DNA of 7,880 nucleotides, taken from positions 1 through 7,880 of the forward strand of contig JAOZPW010000185.1 of NCBI GenBank assembly GCA_029932545.1, read 5' to 3'. Below are positions 6,450-7,880 of this stretch, piece after piece. The position numbers were made by a program, and so were the translations under genes. The notes beneath the pieces are model-generated. The model did not search any database, was not told the origin of the DNA, and worked only from the letters and a program-made list of their open reading frames with translations. The number at the start of each line of letters is the position of its first letter. Within the stretch, counting starts at the first letter, position 1. The stretch comes from Thermoanaerobaculales bacterium. GTDB lineage: Bacteria; Acidobacteriota; Thermoanaerobaculia; Thermoanaerobaculales; Sulfomarinibacteraceae.

Positions 6450-6482
6450 CTATAAATTCCTATAAATTCCGCCTATAAATTC
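6440..6482. repeat. Tandem TATAAATTCC array
   Basis: Four units of TATAAATTC(C) sit at 6440-6449, 6451-6460, 6461-6470 and 6474-6482, the first overlapping the end of the 32-bp repeat. Spacings are 11, 10 and 13 bases, close to one helical turn. The array ends 12 bases from the propeller stop codon. The other copy of the block has two full units and one imperfect unit, so the number varies between copies. Confidence 0.8.
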
Positions 6483-6494
6483 TCATCAAGAACA

Positions 6495-7703
6495 TCAATC
6501 CTCAGAAATCGACCATCGATAGGTGTCGCCTGACTCGAATCCATCACTAAGAATTGTCCAGAACCCGTCGCAGGAGATATTGTCGTCGATTGTCAAATCC
6601 ATCGTCCAGAGCCCGTAGTCGGATACTGCAATGAGGATCGTACTGCTGGAATCAATCGCCAGGGAGGAGACGGTATTATTGGGCAGACCCAGAAAGCTGA
6701 AGGTCTGACCCCAGTCTTCTGAGACAAAGACCCCTCCATCCGAAAGGCCCCGTACCATTTCACCTCCAAAAATTCGGTTCGGACAACCGGAATCCAGCAA
6801 CATGGTACTGCCGAAACCGACAAAATGAGCACCTGAGGGAGACCACGTGACGCCGGAGTCGTTCGAGACCGACAATAAACTACATTCCCGCAGGAAGTAG
6901 ATCGTGCCGGTCCAGAAATTGATATCGAGATTAAGTCCGTGCCCAGAGGTTGGAACGCCCGTCAGAGCTGGTATTTCCTGCCATGTAGTGCCCATGTCGA
7001 TCGACCGCATGACGACCGGATTGGCGTTATGATTCGCATCTTCCGTACAGAAAGTCCAGCTGCCCCAATAGGGGTCCTCAAGCATGTCCCAAATATGATA
7101 TCCAATCGGTGATTCCCATGAAACCCACCAGGTGCCACCATGATCATTGGTCAGGTAAATCCGTGCACTGTGCAAGGTGGATGACAATCCTACGGCGATC
7201 CAACCCGGTGAATAACTCACAAGAACCGAATTAATAAAGGTCGGTGAATCGCCGGAAGGACCTGGAATGGTATTCGGAAAGGGAACTACGAGATCCCACG
7301 AAAGGCCTAGATCAGTCGAGCGATAAAGATCAGACCCGGAGCTGGCGTAAATATCGTAGTAATACGGATCGATGACGATAGAGCCAATGGTTCCCCCGAG
7401 GAAAGAAGTCCATGAATTGCCGCCATCCCTTGTGACATAGAGTCCATTGTTCTGGCTCCCGACATACCAGATATTGTCGTCTCGGGGATCAATGACAATA
7501 TCTCGAAGGTCCGTGTCACCATTGGGCCCTCCAATACTCTCCCAGAAAAACCTGCTCCCGGTTTCATCCCCATGACTTACGGTGGGAAAAATAATCAAAA
7601 TCACTGTGAGACAGAAAAGAACGACGATGGGAACGACGCGTATCGTAGGTGTTGCGTTTCTTCTTTTTCCATATTTGTTTTGTCTCAGGTTGCAAATTAT
7701 CAA
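6495..7703 (-). CDS. Secreted six-Asp-box (BNR-type) beta-propeller with DGFE-type tail
   Basis: 402 residues. TTG start at 7703-7701 with GGGAGG six bases upstream; TGA at 6497-6495. Residues 1-45 form a signal peptide with a long basic n-region (K-Y-G-K-R-R-N), a hydrophobic core at about 23-40 and likely cleavage after S-H-G at 43-45. Six Asp-box motifs (S-x-D-x-G-x-T-W type) start at residues 91, 129, 185, 234, 280 and 328, the last ending in Phe. This indicates a BNR/sialidase-type or VPS10-like propeller. Asp boxes are structural, and I see no sialidase F-R-I-P motif, so no enzyme activity is claimed; binding or surface display is as likely. Cys378 begins a tail with D-G-F-E-S-G-D at 387-393 and W-S at 397-398, matching the protein ending at 300. 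Sampled 60-base lines are about 52% GC in the body and under 40% near the 5' end, against about 62% in the barrel gene. Identical 32-bp repeats flank the gene. Confidence 0.88.
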   Translation of the reverse strand: MIICNLRQNKYGKRRNATPTIRVVPIVVLFCLTVILIIFPTVSHGDETGSRFFWESIGGPNGDTDLRDIVIDPRDDNIWYVGSQNNGLYVTRDGGNSWTSFLGGTIGSIVIDPYYYDIYASSGSDLYRSTDLGLSWDLVVPFPNTIPGPSGDSPTFINSVLVSYSPGWIAVGLSSTLHSARIYLTNDHGGTWWVSWESPIGYHIWDMLEDPYWGSWTFCTEDANHNANPVVMRSIDMGTTWQEIPALTGVPTSGHGLNLDINFWTGTIYFLRECSLLSVSNDSGVTWSPSGAHFVGFGSTMLLDSGCPNRIFGGEMVRGLSDGGVFVSEDWGQTFSFLGLPNNTVSSLAIDSSSTILIAVSDYGLWTMDLTIDDNISCDGFWTILSDGFESGDTYRWSISED

Positions 7704-7709
7704 AACATA

Positions 7710-7715
7710 CCTCCC
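7710..7715 (-). promoter_or_regulatory. Ribosome binding site deciding a TTG start
   Basis: The minus strand reads GGGAGG, then TATGTT, then TTG at 7703. An ATG at 7708-7706 lies directly beside the motif but reads ATG-TTT-TGA and stops at once, so the TTG in the propeller frame is the supported start. Confidence 0.65.
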
Positions 7716-7790
7716 GATGCAGTAGACATCTTAATGTAGGTATCGTCCAGGAAGTAAAAGTTCCTCATTTTACTCAGCCGGCCTCGCCAA

Positions 7791-7842
7791 GATGGAGAAG
7801 AGTAGTGTCCCCTATAAATTCCTATAAATTCACTATATATTC
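7791..7842 (-). repeat. 32-bp direct repeat, copy B, with shorter decamer tail
   Basis: Bases 7791-7822 are identical to 6418-6449. The decamers follow at 7813-7822 and 7823-7832, with an imperfect third unit (TATATATTC) at 7834-7842. Just beyond, TCGGCA at 7841-7846 can pair with TGCCGA at 7857-7862. The copy lies 88 bases upstream of the propeller start codon, so it could also influence that gene's promoter region. Confidence 0.75.
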
Positions 7843-7880
7843 GGCACAGCGGCTTATGCCGACCGTAACCCCTCTTCAGA

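Noticed and set aside
6440..6482. CRISPR-like array
   Set aside because: The units are 10 bases with almost no spacers, so this is a short tandem repeat.
7767..7772. TAAAAT as a -10 element for the propeller gene
   Set aside because: No acceptable -35 hexamer lies at 16-18 bases, and such hexamers are common in AT-rich DNA.

Overview
This 7.9-kb window most likely comes from a Gram-negative, moderately GC-rich environmental bacterium. One gene encodes a protein ending in a probable outer-membrane beta-barrel with a C-terminal phenylalanine, another a probable lipoprotein, and two encode secreted-type proteins sharing a C-terminal D-G-F-E-[ST]-G-D tail. From memory of such tails and of Thr-type sulfatase/TPR proteins, Acidobacteriota or a similar phylum is plausible, but the sequence alone does not settle the lineage. 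I see no tRNA, rRNA, CRISPR array, recognisable transposase gene or origin.

Layout: (1) 1-300, plus strand, the 3' end of a secreted protein gene with a jelly-roll/MAM-like domain. (2) 301-548, a convergent intergenic gap with a REP-like inverted pair and a 22-bp perfect inverted repeat that reaches the stop codon of the next gene. (3) 549-3422, minus strand, a 957-residue envelope protein: signal peptide, glycosidase-like N-terminal half, LolA-like middle, outer-membrane barrel. (4) 3423-3854, a 432-base gap unusually rich in dyad symmetry, including a 16-bp perfect inverted repeat and a C(UUCG)G hairpin. (5) 3855-5783, minus strand, a sulfatase/alkaline-phosphatase-superfamily lipoprotein with C-terminal TPRs and Thr at the usual formylglycine position. 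(6) 5784-6494, a 711-base gap with a solo REP-like unit, an unassigned open stretch and, at its right end, a repeat block. (7) 6495-7703, minus strand, a secreted six-Asp-box beta-propeller with the shared tail. (8) 7704-7880, its leader and a second copy of the repeat block.

All three complete genes are on the minus strand but are separated by 432 and 711 bases, so they are probably separate transcription units. Every gene product appears to be exported (surface, periplasm or outer membrane), but nothing proves a shared pathway. The propeller gene has visibly lower GC than its neighbours and is bracketed by identical 32-bp direct repeats, so it looks like an acquired or mobilised unit. The most interesting signals are the shared C-terminal tail, the repeat-bracketed propeller gene, and the possible plus-strand structured RNA between the barrel and sulfatase genes.
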